From the NCBI RefSeq assembly GCF_900156535.1, contig NZ_FTNV01000002.1:1-64000 (forward strand): 64,000 nucleotides of DNA, written 5' to 3'. The DNA is from Roseovarius nanhaiticus (lineage in GTDB: Bacteria > Pseudomonadota > Alphaproteobacteria > Rhodobacterales > Rhodobacteraceae). Below are positions 25,449 to 35,731 of this stretch, one piece after another (positions within the stretch are counted from its first letter, which is position 1; each line of letters starts with the position of its first letter). Under the pieces are notes generated by a model, which was not told the DNA's origin, made no database searches, and saw only the letters and a program-made list of their open reading frames with translations. The position numbers and the translations under genes are program-made.

Positions 25449-28400
25449 TCACAGGTCTTGCACATCCATAACACCATCAAGGCTCTTTATCGCGCCCTTG
25501 ATCTGAGGCGTTACCGGATAGTCGCGCCCAGCCGAAAGTTCTACCTCGCCGGGCAGGCCATCGGCCATGAGGCAAAAACGGATCGGACCCGGACGTGCCG
25601 CGCGGGCCGCCTGCGCCGCGCCGTCCAGCACCCGCGCGACCGAGGCAATGGCGCCCGGCTCCTCGACAAAGATCATCAGCCCAAGGCTACCGGCATCCGC
25701 GACCACGCCGTCGATGGGCGCGACCGAGCGGGCCAATAGCTTCAGCTGCTCGGCCTCCATCGTCGCCTCGACCGTCACCACCACCTGCGCGCCCGTCTCG
25801 ATATGCTCGCGCGACTTCTCGAGCGTTTCCGAAAACATGGTGACCTCGTAGCCGCCCGTCGTATCGCTCAGCTGGACAAAGGCGAACCGGTTGCCGCGCG
25901 CCGATTTGCGCTCCTGCCGGCCCGCGACGACGCCCGCCATCTTGACCACGCAGGGCGCGCGAGCGGCCTGCACCATCACCTCGTCCAACGTCTTGACCTG
26001 CTTGCGCCTGAGCGCGGCCATGTAATCATCCAGCGGATGGCCCGAGAGGTAGAAGCCGACGGCCTTGAATTCCTCGGTCAGCCGCTCGGCGGGCAGCCAG
26101 TCGTCGACGGGTTGCAGGCGCGGCTCGGGCAGGTCCTCGCCCGCCTCGCCGAAGAGCGAGACCTGCGCGGAATTCTTCTGATCGTGAATCGCCGCCGAGT
26201 AATTCATCAGCGGCTCGATCGCGTCAAAGACGCGGCGGCGATTGCGGTCGATCTCGTCGAACGCGCCCGAACGGGCGAGCATTTCCAGCGGCCGCTTGCC
26301 GATCCGCTTGATATCCACGCGGCGCGCGAAGTCATAAAGCGTGGCAAAGGGCCGCCCCTCGCGCCCCTCGACGATCAGCTTCATCGCCTCGACGCCCACG
26401 TTTTTCAGCGCGCCCAGCCCGTAATGCAGCACGCCCTGACGCACCACGAACTGCGCGTCCGAGCGGTTGACGCAAGGCGGGGCCCAGTTCAGCTCCAGCC
26501 CCTTTTTCACTTCCTCGAAATAGACCGACAGCTTGTCCGTCAGGTGAATATCGCAATTCATCACCCCGGCCATGAATTCGGTCGGGTGGTTCGCCTTCAG
26601 CCATGCCGTCTGGTAGCTGACCACGGCATAGGCCGCCGCGTGGGATTTGTTGAAGCCGTAATTGGCGAATTTATCCAGAAGGTTCCAAACCTCCAGCGCC
26701 TTGGCGTCATCAACGCCGTTCTCCTTGGCGCCCGCGATGAATTTGGGCCGCTCTGCGTCCATCGCTTCCTGGATCTTCTTGCCCATGGCGCGGCGGAGCA
26801 AGTCGGCGCCGCCGAGGCTGTAGCCCGCCATTTCCTGCGCGATCTGCATCACCTGTTCCTGGTAGACGATGATGCCCTGCGTCTCGTCCAGGATATGGTC
26901 GATCGAGGGATGCAGCGTGTCGCGCTCGCTCAGCCCGTTCTTGACCTCGCAGAACTTGGGGATGTTCTCCATCGGGCCGGGCCGGTAGAGCGCCACGAGC
27001 GCGATGATATCTTCGATGCAGTCGGGCTTCATGCGCTTTAGCGCATCCATCATGCCCGAGCTTTCCACCTGAAAAACCGCTACCGTCTTGGCGCGGGCAT
27101 AAAGCGCGTAGGTCTTGGCATCATCCAGCGGGATCTGTCCGATATCGTTTTCGGCGCCCTCGAATGGCTCGTAGATGGTGTTGCCATCCGCAGCGACATG
27201 CAGATCGCGGCCCTCGCCGTGGATCTGCTCGATCGCGTTCTGGATCACGGTCAGCGTCTTGAGGCCGAGAAAATCGAACTTCACGAGGCCCGCCTGCTCG
27301 ACCCATTTCATGTTGAACTGCGTCGCCGGCATGTCCGAGCGGGGGTCCTGATAGAGCGGCACCAACTCGTCCAGCGGCCTGTCCCCGATCACGACGCCCG
27401 CCGCGTGGGTGGAGGCGTTGCGCAAAAGCCCCTCGACCTGCATGCCGTATTTCAGCAGCCGGTCGACGACCTCTTCATTCCGGGCCTCCTCGCGCAGGCG
27501 GTCTTCCTGGATCAGCGCCTGCTCGATGCTGACAGGCTTGACGCCCTCGACCGGGATCATCTTGCTGAGGCGGTCCACCTGCCCGTAAGGCATCTGCAAG
27601 ACGCGGCCGATATCGCGGACCGCGGCCTTGGACAAAAGCGCTCCGAAGGTGATGATCTGGCCCACCCGGTCACGCCCGTATTTCTCCTGCACGTATTGGA
27701 TCACCTCCTCGCGGCGATCCATGCAGAAGTCGATGTCGAAGTCGGGCATGCTGACCCGCTCGGGATTCAGGAACCGCTCGAAAAGCAAGCTGTAGCGCAG
27801 GGGGTCGAGGTCGGTGATGGTCAGCGCATAGGCCACGAGGCTGCCCGCGCCCGAACCACGCCCCGGCCCCACCGGAATGTCGCGGTCCTTGCCCCATTTG
27901 ATGAAGTCGGCAACGATCAGAAAATAGCCGGGAAAGCCCATGCCCTCGATGATGCCCAGCTCGAATTCCAGCCGCTTTTCGTATTCATCGACGCTCACCG
28001 CATGGGGGATCACGGCCAGACGCGCCGCCAGCCCCTCCTTGGCCTGCCGGCGCAGCTCGTCCACCTCGTCATCGGCGAATTTCGGCAGGATCGGATCGCG
28101 CCGATAGGCGGCAAAGGCGCAGCGGCGAGCGATTTCCACGGTGTTCTCGATCGCCTCGGGCAGATCGGCAAACAGGGTCACCATCTCCTTGGGCGTCTTG
28201 AAATTATGCTGGGGTGTCAGGCGGCGGCGCGGCGCGGACTGATCCACATAGCTGCCTTCGGCGACGCAGAGCATGGCATCATGCGCCTCGTACATCGCGG
28301 ATTTCGGGAAATAGACATCATTCGTGGCCACCAGCGGCAGGTCCATCGCATAGGCCATCTCGACATGGCCGCGCTCGCTGAGGCGCTCGGCCTCGGGCAG

Positions 28401-28961
28401 GCCGTCCTCGCCCGGATGGCGCTGCAATTCGACATATAGTCGGTCGCCATAGATCTCGGCCAGCTGGCGCATCATCGCCTCGGCCGCGTCCCGCTGGCCC
28501 GCGCGCAAGAGGCGCCCTATGGGCCCGTCCGGCCCACCTGTAAGGCAGATCAGGCCGCCGGAATATTCCGCCAGTTCCATGCGCGTCACATGCGGCAGCG
28601 ATCCGTCGCCACGCAGATAGAGGCAGGAGTTGAGCTTCATCAGATGCTCATACCCCTCCTCGTTCTGGGCCAGCAAAACGATGGGCGCCGGTGCGGCGGG
28701 CCGCTCGCCCGCGCGCTCGATCGGCGCGGCCTCGACATATTCCAGATCGATCTGACAGCCCATGATGGGCTGGACGCCCGCCCCCGCTGCCGAAACGGCG
28801 AATTCCAGCGCCGCGAACATGTTGTTCGTGTCTGTGACAGCGACGGCGGGCATGCCCGCATCCTGGCAAAGCCCCGGCAGCTTTTTCAGGCGCACGGCGC
28901 CTTCCAGCAGGGAATATTCGCTGTGAACGCGCAGGTGAATGAATCGGTGGGGGCTAGTCAT
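25449..28961 (-). CDS. dnaE: DNA polymerase III alpha subunit
   Basis: This 1170-residue replicative polymerase of the DnaE1 type begins with a PHP domain (FIHLRVHSEYSLLEGAVRL). The polymerase active-site motif PDFDIDFCMDRREEV lies near residue 405, with the palm and fingers region including PVGPGRGSGAGSLVAYAL upstream. An HhH region (GFNKSHAAAYAVVSYQTAWLKANHP) and a C-terminal OB-fold (VVKMAGVVAGRQERKSARGNRFAFVQLSD) follow. The length is typical of alphaproteobacteria. It is transcribed alone and is divergent from the DUF938 gene at 29099. Confidence 0.97.
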   Translation of the reverse strand: MTSPHRFIHLRVHSEYSLLEGAVRLKKLPGLCQDAGMPAVAVTDTNNMFAALEFAVSAAGAGVQPIMGCQIDLEYVEAAPIERAGERPAAPAPIVLLAQNEEGYEHLMKLNSCLYLRGDGSLPHVTRMELAEYSGGLICLTGGPDGPIGRLLRAGQRDAAEAMMRQLAEIYGDRLYVELQRHPGEDGLPEAERLSERGHVEMAYAMDLPLVATNDVYFPKSAMYEAHDAMLCVAEGSYVDQSAPRRRLTPQHNFKTPKEMVTLFADLPEAIENTVEIARRCAFAAYRRDPILPKFADDEVDELRRQAKEGLAARLAVIPHAVSVDEYEKRLEFELGIIEGMGFPGYFLIVADFIKWGKDRDIPVGPGRGSGAGSLVAYALTITDLDPLRYSLLFERFLNPERVSMPDFDIDFCMDRREEVIQYVQEKYGRDRVGQIITFGALLSKAAVRDIGRVLQMPYGQVDRLSKMIPVEGVKPVSIEQALIQEDRLREEARNEEVVDRLLKYGMQVEGLLRNASTHAAGVVIGDRPLDELVPLYQDPRSDMPATQFNMKWVEQAGLVKFDFLGLKTLTVIQNAIEQIHGEGRDLHVAADGNTIYEPFEGAENDIGQIPLDDAKTYALYARAKTVAVFQVESSGMMDALKRMKPDCIEDIIALVALYRPGPMENIPKFCEVKNGLSERDTLHPSIDHILDETQGIIVYQEQVMQIAQEMAGYSLGGADLLRRAMGKKIQEAMDAERPKFIAGAKENGVDDAKALEVWNLLDKFANYGFNKSHAAAYAVVSYQTAWLKANHPTEFMAGVMNCDIHLTDKLSVYFEEVKKGLELNWAPPCVNRSDAQFVVRQGVLHYGLGALKNVGVEAMKLIVEGREGRPFATLYDFARRVDIKRIGKRPLEMLARSGAFDEIDRNRRRVFDAIEPLMNYSAAIHDQKNSAQVSLFGEAGEDLPEPRLQPVDDWLPAERLTEEFKAVGFYLSGHPLDDYMAALRRKQVKTLDEVMVQAARAPCVVKMAGVVAGRQERKSARGNRFAFVQLSDTTGGYEVTMFSETLEKSREHIETGAQVVVTVEATMEAEQLKLLARSVAPIDGVVADAGSLGLMIFVEEPGAIASVARVLDGAAQAARAARPGPIRFCLMADGLPGEVELSAGRDYPVTPQIKGAIKSLDGVMDVQDL

Positions 28962-29098
28962 GGCGCCACTCTAGGCGAGCGCGCAGCGCATCGCCAGAGG
29001 ACATGGCCTGATCCGCACAACTGCCGCAAGGTCACGATGTTTCGTGACAGGCGCGCCGTTTCTTGTCACTCTGCAGGGGCGCAAGGAAGGAGGGCCCG

Positions 29099-29749
29099 AT
29101 GCCCCACCGCACCCAACTGCCGCCCAATGCTTCGAACGCGACACCCGACACAGGCGCGCGCCTCAGCGCCCCTGCCGCCGTACGAAATGCCGCCGTGATC
29201 GCGGAAATGTTGGCGGTGCATGGCCCGCACGAGGGCCGCGCGCTGGAGCTGGCAAGCGGCACGGGGCAGCACGTCGTCGCCTTCGCGGCGCATCTGCCGC
29301 ATATCGAATGGCAGCCCAGCGACATCGATCCGGATCGCCGCGCCAGCATCGACGCCTGGGCAGATGCATCCAACATCCTGCCCGCGATTGACCTCGATGC
29401 GACCGCCTCGGGATGGGGTGCGCGGCACAAGGGCCAGGACATGATCGTCTTGGTGAACCTCATGCACCTGATCAGCGAGCGCGAGGCGCATATTTTGCTG
29501 CACGAGGTCTCGGACGCGCTCAGACATGGCGGGCTCTTCGCACTCTACGGCCCGTTCCTGCGCGAGGGGCGACCCGTGTCAGATACAGATGCCGAATTTG
29601 ACGCCAGCCTGCGCGCCAGCGACCCCGAGATCGGGTATAAGGACGTGGATGCCATAATGCGCTGGATGCGAGATGCGGGCCTGCACCCCACAACGCCGCT
29701 GCCCATGCCCGCGAACAACCTTATGATCCTGGCACATCAGCCGCTATAG
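29099..29749 (+). CDS. DUF938 class I SAM-dependent methyltransferase
   Basis: This 216-residue protein has a SAM-binding Rossmann motif (GRALELASGTGQHVVAFAAHLPHIEWQPSD, about residues 43-72) and DUF938-family stretches (LVNLMHLISEREA, YGPFLREGRPVSDTDAEFDASLRASDPEIGYKDVDAI). The substrate is unknown. ATG 29099 is supported by GGAAGGAGG. Its 3' end overlaps the convergent amidohydrolase gene by 13 bases. Confidence 0.92.
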   Translation: MPHRTQLPPNASNATPDTGARLSAPAAVRNAAVIAEMLAVHGPHEGRALELASGTGQHVVAFAAHLPHIEWQPSDIDPDRRASIDAWADASNILPAIDLDATASGWGARHKGQDMIVLVNLMHLISEREAHILLHEVSDALRHGGLFALYGPFLREGRPVSDTDAEFDASLRASDPEIGYKDVDAIMRWMRDAGLHPTTPLPMPANNLMILAHQPL

Positions 29750-31401
29750 GTGATTTGCCCGCCGCAGATGGTGACCATGGCGCGGGCGGTATGGATCTGA
29801 TCCGGCGCCAGCGCCTCGATATCGTGCGTCAGCACCACGACATCGCCCATCTGTCCGGGCACCAGTTGACCCTTCCGGCCCTCGTTGAACTCTACCCAGG
29901 CATTGCCCGACGTATAAGAGGCCAGCGTATCCATCAGCGATTGAGGCCGCACGTCCCAAGGCGCGCCCGGGTCCAGCGGCGCAACGGCGCACTGAATGCT
30001 GCGCATCGGATCGACGGGGATGACCGGCCAGTCGGTCGAGAAGATGACGGGCGTGCCGGTGTCGCGGATGCGCTGCCAGGCGAAGGCATAGGGATATTGG
30101 TCGTCATGCAGCAATGTGCCTTGCGGGATCAGCGGAAAATAATCGCCCAGCGCCGAATGGCGCGGTTGGAGTGAGGCGACGACATCCAGCTCCTTCAGGC
30201 GCGGCAGATCGTCCGGGTGGATCACCTCGATATGCTCGATCCGGTGGCGCGCATCGCGCCTGCCATTGGCGGCGCGTGCGGCGGCATAGCCGTCGAGCAC
30301 GCGGCGCGTGGCCAGATCACCGATGGAGTGCACGCTGATCTGCAGGCCCGCCGCGTCGATGCGGCGGCACGCCTCGTTGAAATGTTCGGGCTCGAAGACA
30401 GGCTCGCCCACAGTGTCCGTGCCGGGATAGGGCCGCGTCATCCAAGCGGTATGCGTGTCGATCACCCCGTCCATGAACATCTTGACCCGCCCCGACCAGA
30501 CGCGATCGCCGGTATAGCGCCGGTGCATCTCGGCGGCCTCCTCCAGCCGGTCCAGCGGGTCATAGTTTTTCAGGTGGAACGGCACCTGCATCCGGCATTT
30601 CAGATCGCCCGATGCGTCCAGATCGCTGAGCAGCTCCAGCTGATAGAAATTGCCGTCCATGTTGTGCATCGTGGTGATGCCGTGGCTGGCCGCATGGTCC
30701 AGCCCCTTGGCAATGAGGCGGCGGTCGGCGGCGCGCTCTTCTTCCGTGGCGGGCGGCTCGGGCTCGGTCCCGGTGACATAGCCCAGCATGTCGCGCCCGC
30801 CGGTGCGGTTCAGCTTGAGGATCGGACCGAACGCGCCGGTTTCCTGCAACTCGCCCGTGGCGTTGCCGCCCGCCTCCATCACGATCACGCTGCCCTCGGG
30901 AACAGGCGCGCCATGCAGAAGGCCCGCCTGACGCAGCGCCAAAGTATTGGCCCAGACCGTGTGGATATCGGGCGAGAGCAGCGCAAGGGGCCGGTCCGAG
31001 AGGATGGCGTCCAGGTCGTGGCGCGTCGGGTTGCGCCCGTCCATCAGCCCGTAAATGGTGCTGACGGCAAAGATCATCGGCTCGTCCGGGTTGGCACCCG
31101 CGTAGGCGCGAATGGTGCGGGCGGCCTCATCCGCTGTTTCCGCGCCGCTCATATCCATGAATTCCAGCGCGGCGGAGCCTTGAAACAGATGCACGTGGCT
31201 ATCGATAAAGCCGGGCATCACCGTGCCGCCGGCTGCGTCGATCACGCGCGCGCCGGGCGCGGCCAGCGCGCGGATGTCCTCGGTGCTGCCGACCGCCAGA
31301 ATGAGCCCGCCCGCCAGCGCCACGGCGCTTGCGCGGGGCCGCGCGCTATCCATCGTCAGAACCTTGCCGTTCAGGATCACCAGATCCGCCTTTGCCGCCA
31401 T
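29737..31401 (-). CDS. YtcJ-type metal-dependent amidohydrolase
   Basis: This 554-residue cytosolic enzyme belongs to the amidohydrolase superfamily. The metal-binding HxH is seen in MPGFIDSHVHLFQG, with further His residues in ISVHSIGD and RIEHIEV and the last Asp in FSTDWPV. It resembles YtcJ/NfdA-like N-substituted formamide deformylases, but the substrate cannot be told from sequence. It is divergent from the polyamine-type transporter with a 230-bp shared gap. A role on an imported amine or amide is possible but unproven. Confidence 0.88.
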   Translation of the reverse strand: MAAKADLVILNGKVLTMDSARPRASAVALAGGLILAVGSTEDIRALAAPGARVIDAAGGTVMPGFIDSHVHLFQGSAALEFMDMSGAETADEAARTIRAYAGANPDEPMIFAVSTIYGLMDGRNPTRHDLDAILSDRPLALLSPDIHTVWANTLALRQAGLLHGAPVPEGSVIVMEAGGNATGELQETGAFGPILKLNRTGGRDMLGYVTGTEPEPPATEEERAADRRLIAKGLDHAASHGITTMHNMDGNFYQLELLSDLDASGDLKCRMQVPFHLKNYDPLDRLEEAAEMHRRYTGDRVWSGRVKMFMDGVIDTHTAWMTRPYPGTDTVGEPVFEPEHFNEACRRIDAAGLQISVHSIGDLATRRVLDGYAAARAANGRRDARHRIEHIEVIHPDDLPRLKELDVVASLQPRHSALGDYFPLIPQGTLLHDDQYPYAFAWQRIRDTGTPVIFSTDWPVIPVDPMRSIQCAVAPLDPGAPWDVRPQSLMDTLASYTSGNAWVEFNEGRKGQLVPGQMGDVVVLTHDIEALAPDQIHTARAMVTICGGQITYSG

Positions 31402-31631
31402 CTTGTCGCCCTCTCGGAGATATGCCCTGCCGCGCGCCGCGTGAGGCCGTTATCGGCGCCCAATCTGGGCCATGATCGGGCCATGGTAAATACCCCTCGC
31501 GGCCCGGCTCGACGGCTCTGCCGCCGCTGGAGACTGCGCAGATGGCCCCTTTACCTTTCGGCCCGCACCGCCCTAGTCTACCCCAAAGTGCCCGGCGCGG
31601 AATCGCGATCAAGGCCTGAAAACAGGGAAAA

Positions 31632-32744
31632 ATGCTTATGGCAAAGCAGGCCAAAGCCGCCGATCCCGGCGCCACGACCGCCAGCGACGTGATGATCCAC
31701 GCAGGCAAGGTGACCAAGACCTTCGGCCAAGGCGCGGGCAAAGTCACCGCGCTCGACGCCGTATCCGTCGACATTCGCAAGAACGAGTTTTTCACCCTGC
31801 TCGGCCCCTCGGGCTGCGGCAAGACAACCCTTTTGCGCCTGATCGCTGGATTCGAGCTACCCGATGGCGGCCAGATCCTGCTGGACGGTCAGGAAATCGG
31901 GCATCTGCCGCCCTATAAGCGGCCCGTGAACACCGTTTTCCAGTCCTACGCGCTTTTTCCGCACATGAGCGTCGCGCGCAATATCGGCTTCGGCCTCGAG
32001 ATGCAGGGCCGCCCCAAATCCGAGATCAAGGAGGCGACAGACCGCATGCTGGCGTTGGTCCAGATGGAGCATTTGGCGGATCGCCGCACCGATCAGCTCT
32101 CGGGCGGTCAGCAACAGCGCGTGGCGCTGGCACGCGCGCTAGCGCCGAAGCCGAAGGTACTTTTGCTGGACGAGCCGCTGTCGGCGCTGGACCTCAAGCT
32201 GCGCAAGGAAATGCAGATCGAGCTGAAGCGGCTTCAGGAAGAGACCGGCATCACCTTCGTCTTTGTCACCCATGACCAGGAAGAGGCGCTGACCATGTCA
32301 GACCGCATCGCGGTGATGAAGTCGGGCGCGATCCTGCAGGTCGGCGCGCCCAAGCAGATCTACAACAATCCCGCGCGCCGCTTTGTTGCGGATTTCATCG
32401 GCGATATCAACATACTGGACGGCAAACTTGCCGAAAACGGCGCCAAGGTGGTGCTGCCCGGCGGCGCCAGCGTGGGCGCGCTTCTGGCCGAGGGCGCGGC
32501 CCGCGACGGGCGCGTTTCCGTCGCCATCCGCCCCGAGAACATGGGCCTCACGGCGCCGGACGCTACGGATGCGGCGCTCAAGGGCCGTGTCAGCAATATC
32601 GTCTATTTCGGCGCGGGCCATAACCTGCATGTCCAGTTGGACGGCGGCGGCGAGGTCATGGTGCGCCGCGCGCAGTCCGAAGCTGAAATCGGTGCGCCCG
32701 TGGGCCTGACAGTGCCGGATGCGGTTCAGGTATTGGTGGACTGA
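31632..32744 (+). CDS. Polyamine-type ABC transporter, ATP-binding subunit
   Basis: This 370-residue PotA/PotG-like ATPase has Walker [10 protein letters not shown] (about residues 57-65), the Q-loop, the signature [15 protein letters not shown], Walker [13 protein letters not shown], the switch [13 protein letters not shown], and a C-terminal TOBE domain. The start at ATG 31632 follows AGGG; a second ATG two codons later is possible. It is the first gene of a four-gene transporter set and its stop shares a base with the next start (TGATG). Confidence 0.94.
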   Translation: MLMAKQAKAADPGATTASDVMIHAGKVTKTFGQGAGKVTALDAVSVDIRKNEFFTLLGPSGCGKTTLLRLIAGFELPDGGQILLDGQEIGHLPPYKRPVNTVFQSYALFPHMSVARNIGFGLEMQGRPKSEIKEATDRMLALVQMEHLADRRTDQLSGGQQQRVALARALAPKPKVLLLDEPLSALDLKLRKEMQIELKRLQEETGITFVFVTHDQEEALTMSDRIAVMKSGAILQVGAPKQIYNNPARRFVADFIGDINILDGKLAENGAKVVLPGGASVGALLAEGAARDGRVSVAIRPENMGLTAPDATDAALKGRVSNIVYFGAGHNLHVQLDGGGEVMVRRAQSEAEIGAPVGLTVPDAVQVLVD

Positions 32745-33691
32745 TGACGGATATCTCATCCTCGCACACCGATAGTCGACTGGCGGCCGCGCGCGCCGAG
32801 GTCGAGGGCGCGGCCCGGCGGCGGCGCTGGTTGCTGCTCGCGCCTGCGCTGATCGCAATCGGCCTTTTCGGGATTTTCCCGCTGTCGATCACGCTGATCT
32901 ACAGCTTTCTCAGCCCCGGCACCTATGGCGGCGTCACATGGGAATTTTCGACCGACGCCTATGTGCAGTTCCTCTTTGACCGCGATATCTTCGACGATAC
33001 TCTGCAATTCTCGGGCACTTACCTCAGCATCTATGGCCGCTCGATCGGTCTGGCCTTCGGGGCCACCGTCGGCGCGCTTCTGATCGGGTTTCCGACCGCG
33101 TATTTCATCGCATCAAAGCCGCTGGAGCAGCGCAATTTCTGGCTTTTCCTCATCACCTTGCCCTTTTGGGTGAACCTTCTGATCCGGACCTACGCAATCT
33201 TGCTGATCCTGCGCGACGAAGGGTTCATCAACATCGCCCTGATGAATATCGGTATAATCGACAGCCCTATCGGCATGCTTTACACCGATTACGCCGTCTT
33301 CGCCGGCCTGATCTACAGCTACCTGCCCTTCATGGTGCTGCCGCTCTATGCCTCGCTGGAAAAGCTGGATTTCCGCCTCGTCGAGGCCGCCTACGACCTC
33401 TACGCCAGCCGCTTTCAGGTGCTGCGCCATGTCATCATCCCGATGGCCAAGCCGGGCATCGTCGCGGGCTGCATCCTGGTGTTTATCCCCGGCCTCGGCG
33501 CCTATATCACGCCCACCCTTCTGGGCGGCGGCAAGGAGCTGATGATCGGCAACCTGATCGAGCTGCAATTCTCCAGTTCGCGCAACTGGCCCTTCGGCTC
33601 GGCGGCGGCGCTGATCCTGATGGTCGTCGTGATGGCGTCACTGATCGTTTACGTGCGCTATTCCGGCAAGGAGGCACAGGGTCATGGCTAA
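32744..33691 (+). CDS. Polyamine-type ABC transporter permease (PotB/PotH-like)
   Basis: This 315-residue inner-membrane permease has six predicted transmembrane segments (first WLLLAPALIAIGLFGIFPLSITLIY) and the EAA loop LVEAAYDLYASRFQVLRHVIIPMAKPGI that contacts the ATPase. It overlaps the ATPase gene by one base and the second permease by 8 bases. Family similarity to spermidine/putrescine permeases is clear; the exact ligand is not. Confidence 0.93.
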   Translation: MTDISSSHTDSRLAAARAEVEGAARRRRWLLLAPALIAIGLFGIFPLSITLIYSFLSPGTYGGVTWEFSTDAYVQFLFDRDIFDDTLQFSGTYLSIYGRSIGLAFGATVGALLIGFPTAYFIASKPLEQRNFWLFLITLPFWVNLLIRTYAILLILRDEGFINIALMNIGIIDSPIGMLYTDYAVFAGLIYSYLPFMVLPLYASLEKLDFRLVEAAYDLYASRFQVLRHVIIPMAKPGIVAGCILVFIPGLGAYITPTLLGGGKELMIGNLIELQFSSSRNWPFGSAAALILMVVVMASLIVYVRYSGKEAQGHG

Positions 33692-34547
33692 GCCCACGCA
33701 AACACCCGCCACAGCGGCAAGCCCCGATCCCGCGGCGCCGAAGAAGCGGCGGATGAAGGATCTGCGCAAGCAGCCCGGCTTTGACACGCTGGCCTGGGTC
33801 TGCCTCTTTTTCCTTTACGCGCCCATCGTCGTGCTTATCGTCTTCTCGTTCAACGACAACCGGTCGGTCGTCAAATGGACCGAATTCAGCCTGCGCTGGT
33901 ACAAGGCCGCGTTCGAGAATGACGGCATCCGCGAGGCCACGATGGTGTCATTGCAGGTGGCGGTCGTGGCGATGGTGTTCTCCACCATCTTTGCCACCAT
34001 GGCCGCGCTGGCCACAACACGCGTGCGCCCCTTCAAGGGCCAGACGATGGCCTATGCGGTCATCAATCAGCCCCTTATGGTGCCCGAGATCGTCACCGCC
34101 GTCGCACTTCTGGCGCTCTTCGGCTTGATCAAGCAGTCGACGGGCGTGACCGGCATTGGCTATCTGATGGTCGCACATACGGTCTTCTGCATCCCCTTCG
34201 CCTACATGCCCATCCGGGCGCGGCTGGAGGATATGAACCTGACGCTGGAGCAGGCGGCGGCAGACCTTTACGCCACGCCCGTGCAGGTGTTTCGCAAGGT
34301 CACGATGCCGCTGATGGCGCCGGGCATCGTCGCGGGCGCGATGCTGGCTTTCGTGGTGTCGCTGGACGATGTCATCATCACGCTCCTGGTGGCCGGTCCG
34401 GGCGAGACGACCCTGCCCGTCTATATCCTGACGCAGATCCGCCGCGGCATCACACCCGAAATCAACGCCGTCTCGACCGTCCTTCTGGGGCTGTCGGTGG
34501 TGCTGGTCTCGATCTTCTTTCTGATCGGGAACAAAAAACGGGCCTGA
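33684..34547 (+). CDS. Polyamine-type ABC transporter permease (PotC/PotI-like)
   Basis: This 287-residue permease has a Pro/Ala-rich cytosolic N-terminus followed by six membrane segments (FDTLAWVCLFFLYAPIVVLIVF first). The EAA loop is LEQAAADLYATPVQVFRKVTMPLMAPGI. The conserved SLDDVIITLLVAGPGETTLPVYI stretch of PotC-like proteins is present. It pairs with the preceding permease to form the membrane channel. Confidence 0.93.
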   Translation: MAKPTQTPATAASPDPAAPKKRRMKDLRKQPGFDTLAWVCLFFLYAPIVVLIVFSFNDNRSVVKWTEFSLRWYKAAFENDGIREATMVSLQVAVVAMVFSTIFATMAALATTRVRPFKGQTMAYAVINQPLMVPEIVTAVALLALFGLIKQSTGVTGIGYLMVAHTVFCIPFAYMPIRARLEDMNLTLEQAAADLYATPVQVFRKVTMPLMAPGIVAGAMLAFVVSLDDVIITLLVAGPGETTLPVYILTQIRRGITPEINAVSTVLLGLSVVLVSIFFLIGNKKRA

Positions 34548-34584
34548 GCGCCCGCAACAATTCAATCAACTGGAGGGAATTCCG

Positions 34585-35619
34585 ATGACGACATCCACCA
34601 AACATACGGCCGCGATCCTCGCCGCCGCCATCGCGGCGGCAGGCCCCGCCTGGGCCGAGGGCGAGCTGAACATCTATAACTGGGGCAACTACACGAACCC
34701 GGACCTGATCGAGAAATTCGAGCAGGAATTCGACGTCACGGTCAATCTCGACGACTACGACAGCAACGAGACGATGCTGGCCAAGGTCCGCGAGGGCAAT
34801 AGCGGCTACGATATCGTCGTGCCCAGCGACTCGACGGCGGCCATCATGATCGATCAAGGCCTGCTGGCCGAGGTCAAGCCGAACGAGATGGAGAATTTCT
34901 CCAACATGGATCCCCGCTGGATCGACGTCTATTGGGACGAAGGCCGCAACTACACGGTGCCGTGGCAGTGGGGCACGACCTCCTTTACGGTCGACACAGC
35001 CGTTTATGACGGCGAGATCAACACCCTCGGTCTTCTGTTCGAGCCGCCAGAAGTGCTTCAGGGCCGCATCAACATGCTCAACGATATGGGCGAAGTGATC
35101 AACGCCGCGCTGCGCTATCGCGGATACGAGCGCTGCAACTCGAACACCGAAGAGTTGCGTGACGTGACAGAACTGCTGATCTCCGCCAAAGAGCACTGGC
35201 GCACGATGGACTACGCCGCCATCGAAAAGTTGACATCAGGTGATGTGGATATCAGCCATTCGTACAACGGGGCGGCCATTCGCGCGCGCGACCAGCGCCC
35301 GACGCTGCAATACGCCTACCCCAAGGAAGGCTTTACCGGCTGGATGGACAATGTTGCCGTGCTGGAAGGCGCGCCAAACATGGAAAATGCAAAACTTTTC
35401 ATGAACTTCATCATGGAGCCCGAGAACGCTGCGATGATCTCGAACTTCGCACGGTATGCAAACGGGATCTCCGGCAGCACAGAATTCATGGATTCCGATA
35501 TTCAGGATGCGCCTGAATTGACCCTGCCCGCGGATGCACCGGCCCCCGATTTCGTCAAGCCCTGCCCGCAGGAAGTGACGGATCTCTACAACCGCATCTG
35601 GACGAAGCTGAAGCAATAA
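34585..35619 (+). CDS. Polyamine-type periplasmic substrate-binding protein
   Basis: This 344-residue PotD/PotF-like protein has a Sec signal peptide (TTSTKHTAAILAAAIAAAG, cleavage after AWA near residue 24). The mature protein starts EGELNIYNWGNYTNPDLIEKF, the conserved opening of polyamine-binding proteins. The acidic residues YDSNETMLAKV and the aromatic pocket YWDEGRNYTVPWQWGTT fit an amine ligand. GGAGGGAA precedes the start. It is the last gene of the transporter set and is followed by a strong terminator. Confidence 0.94.
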   Translation: MTTSTKHTAAILAAAIAAAGPAWAEGELNIYNWGNYTNPDLIEKFEQEFDVTVNLDDYDSNETMLAKVREGNSGYDIVVPSDSTAAIMIDQGLLAEVKPNEMENFSNMDPRWIDVYWDEGRNYTVPWQWGTTSFTVDTAVYDGEINTLGLLFEPPEVLQGRINMLNDMGEVINAALRYRGYERCNSNTEELRDVTELLISAKEHWRTMDYAAIEKLTSGDVDISHSYNGAAIRARDQRPTLQYAYPKEGFTGWMDNVAVLEGAPNMENAKLFMNFIMEPENAAMISNFARYANGISGSTEFMDSDIQDAPELTLPADAPAPDFVKPCPQEVTDLYNRIWTKLKQ

Positions 35620-35632
35620 GGCACTGCAGCGG

Positions 35633-35665
35633 GGGCGGGGCGCATACCGGCGCCCCGCCCTTTTT
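35633..35665 (+). terminator. Strong rho-independent terminator of the transporter operon
   Basis: An 11-bp perfect stem, GGGCGGGGCGC/GCGCCCCGCCC, with loop ATACCG is followed by TTTTT. It starts 14 bases after the stop of the substrate-binding protein gene. Confidence 0.93.
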
Positions 35666-35731
35666 CGTGCCTGCCCGTCTGTTGCAGCATTCCGCGCCCG
35701 CAAACCGGCCCAAACTCCGAGGATACCCCGC

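Noticed and set aside
27198-28439. Large plus-strand frames antisense to dnaE
   Set aside because: They are shadow frames opposite the well-defined DnaE coding sequence.
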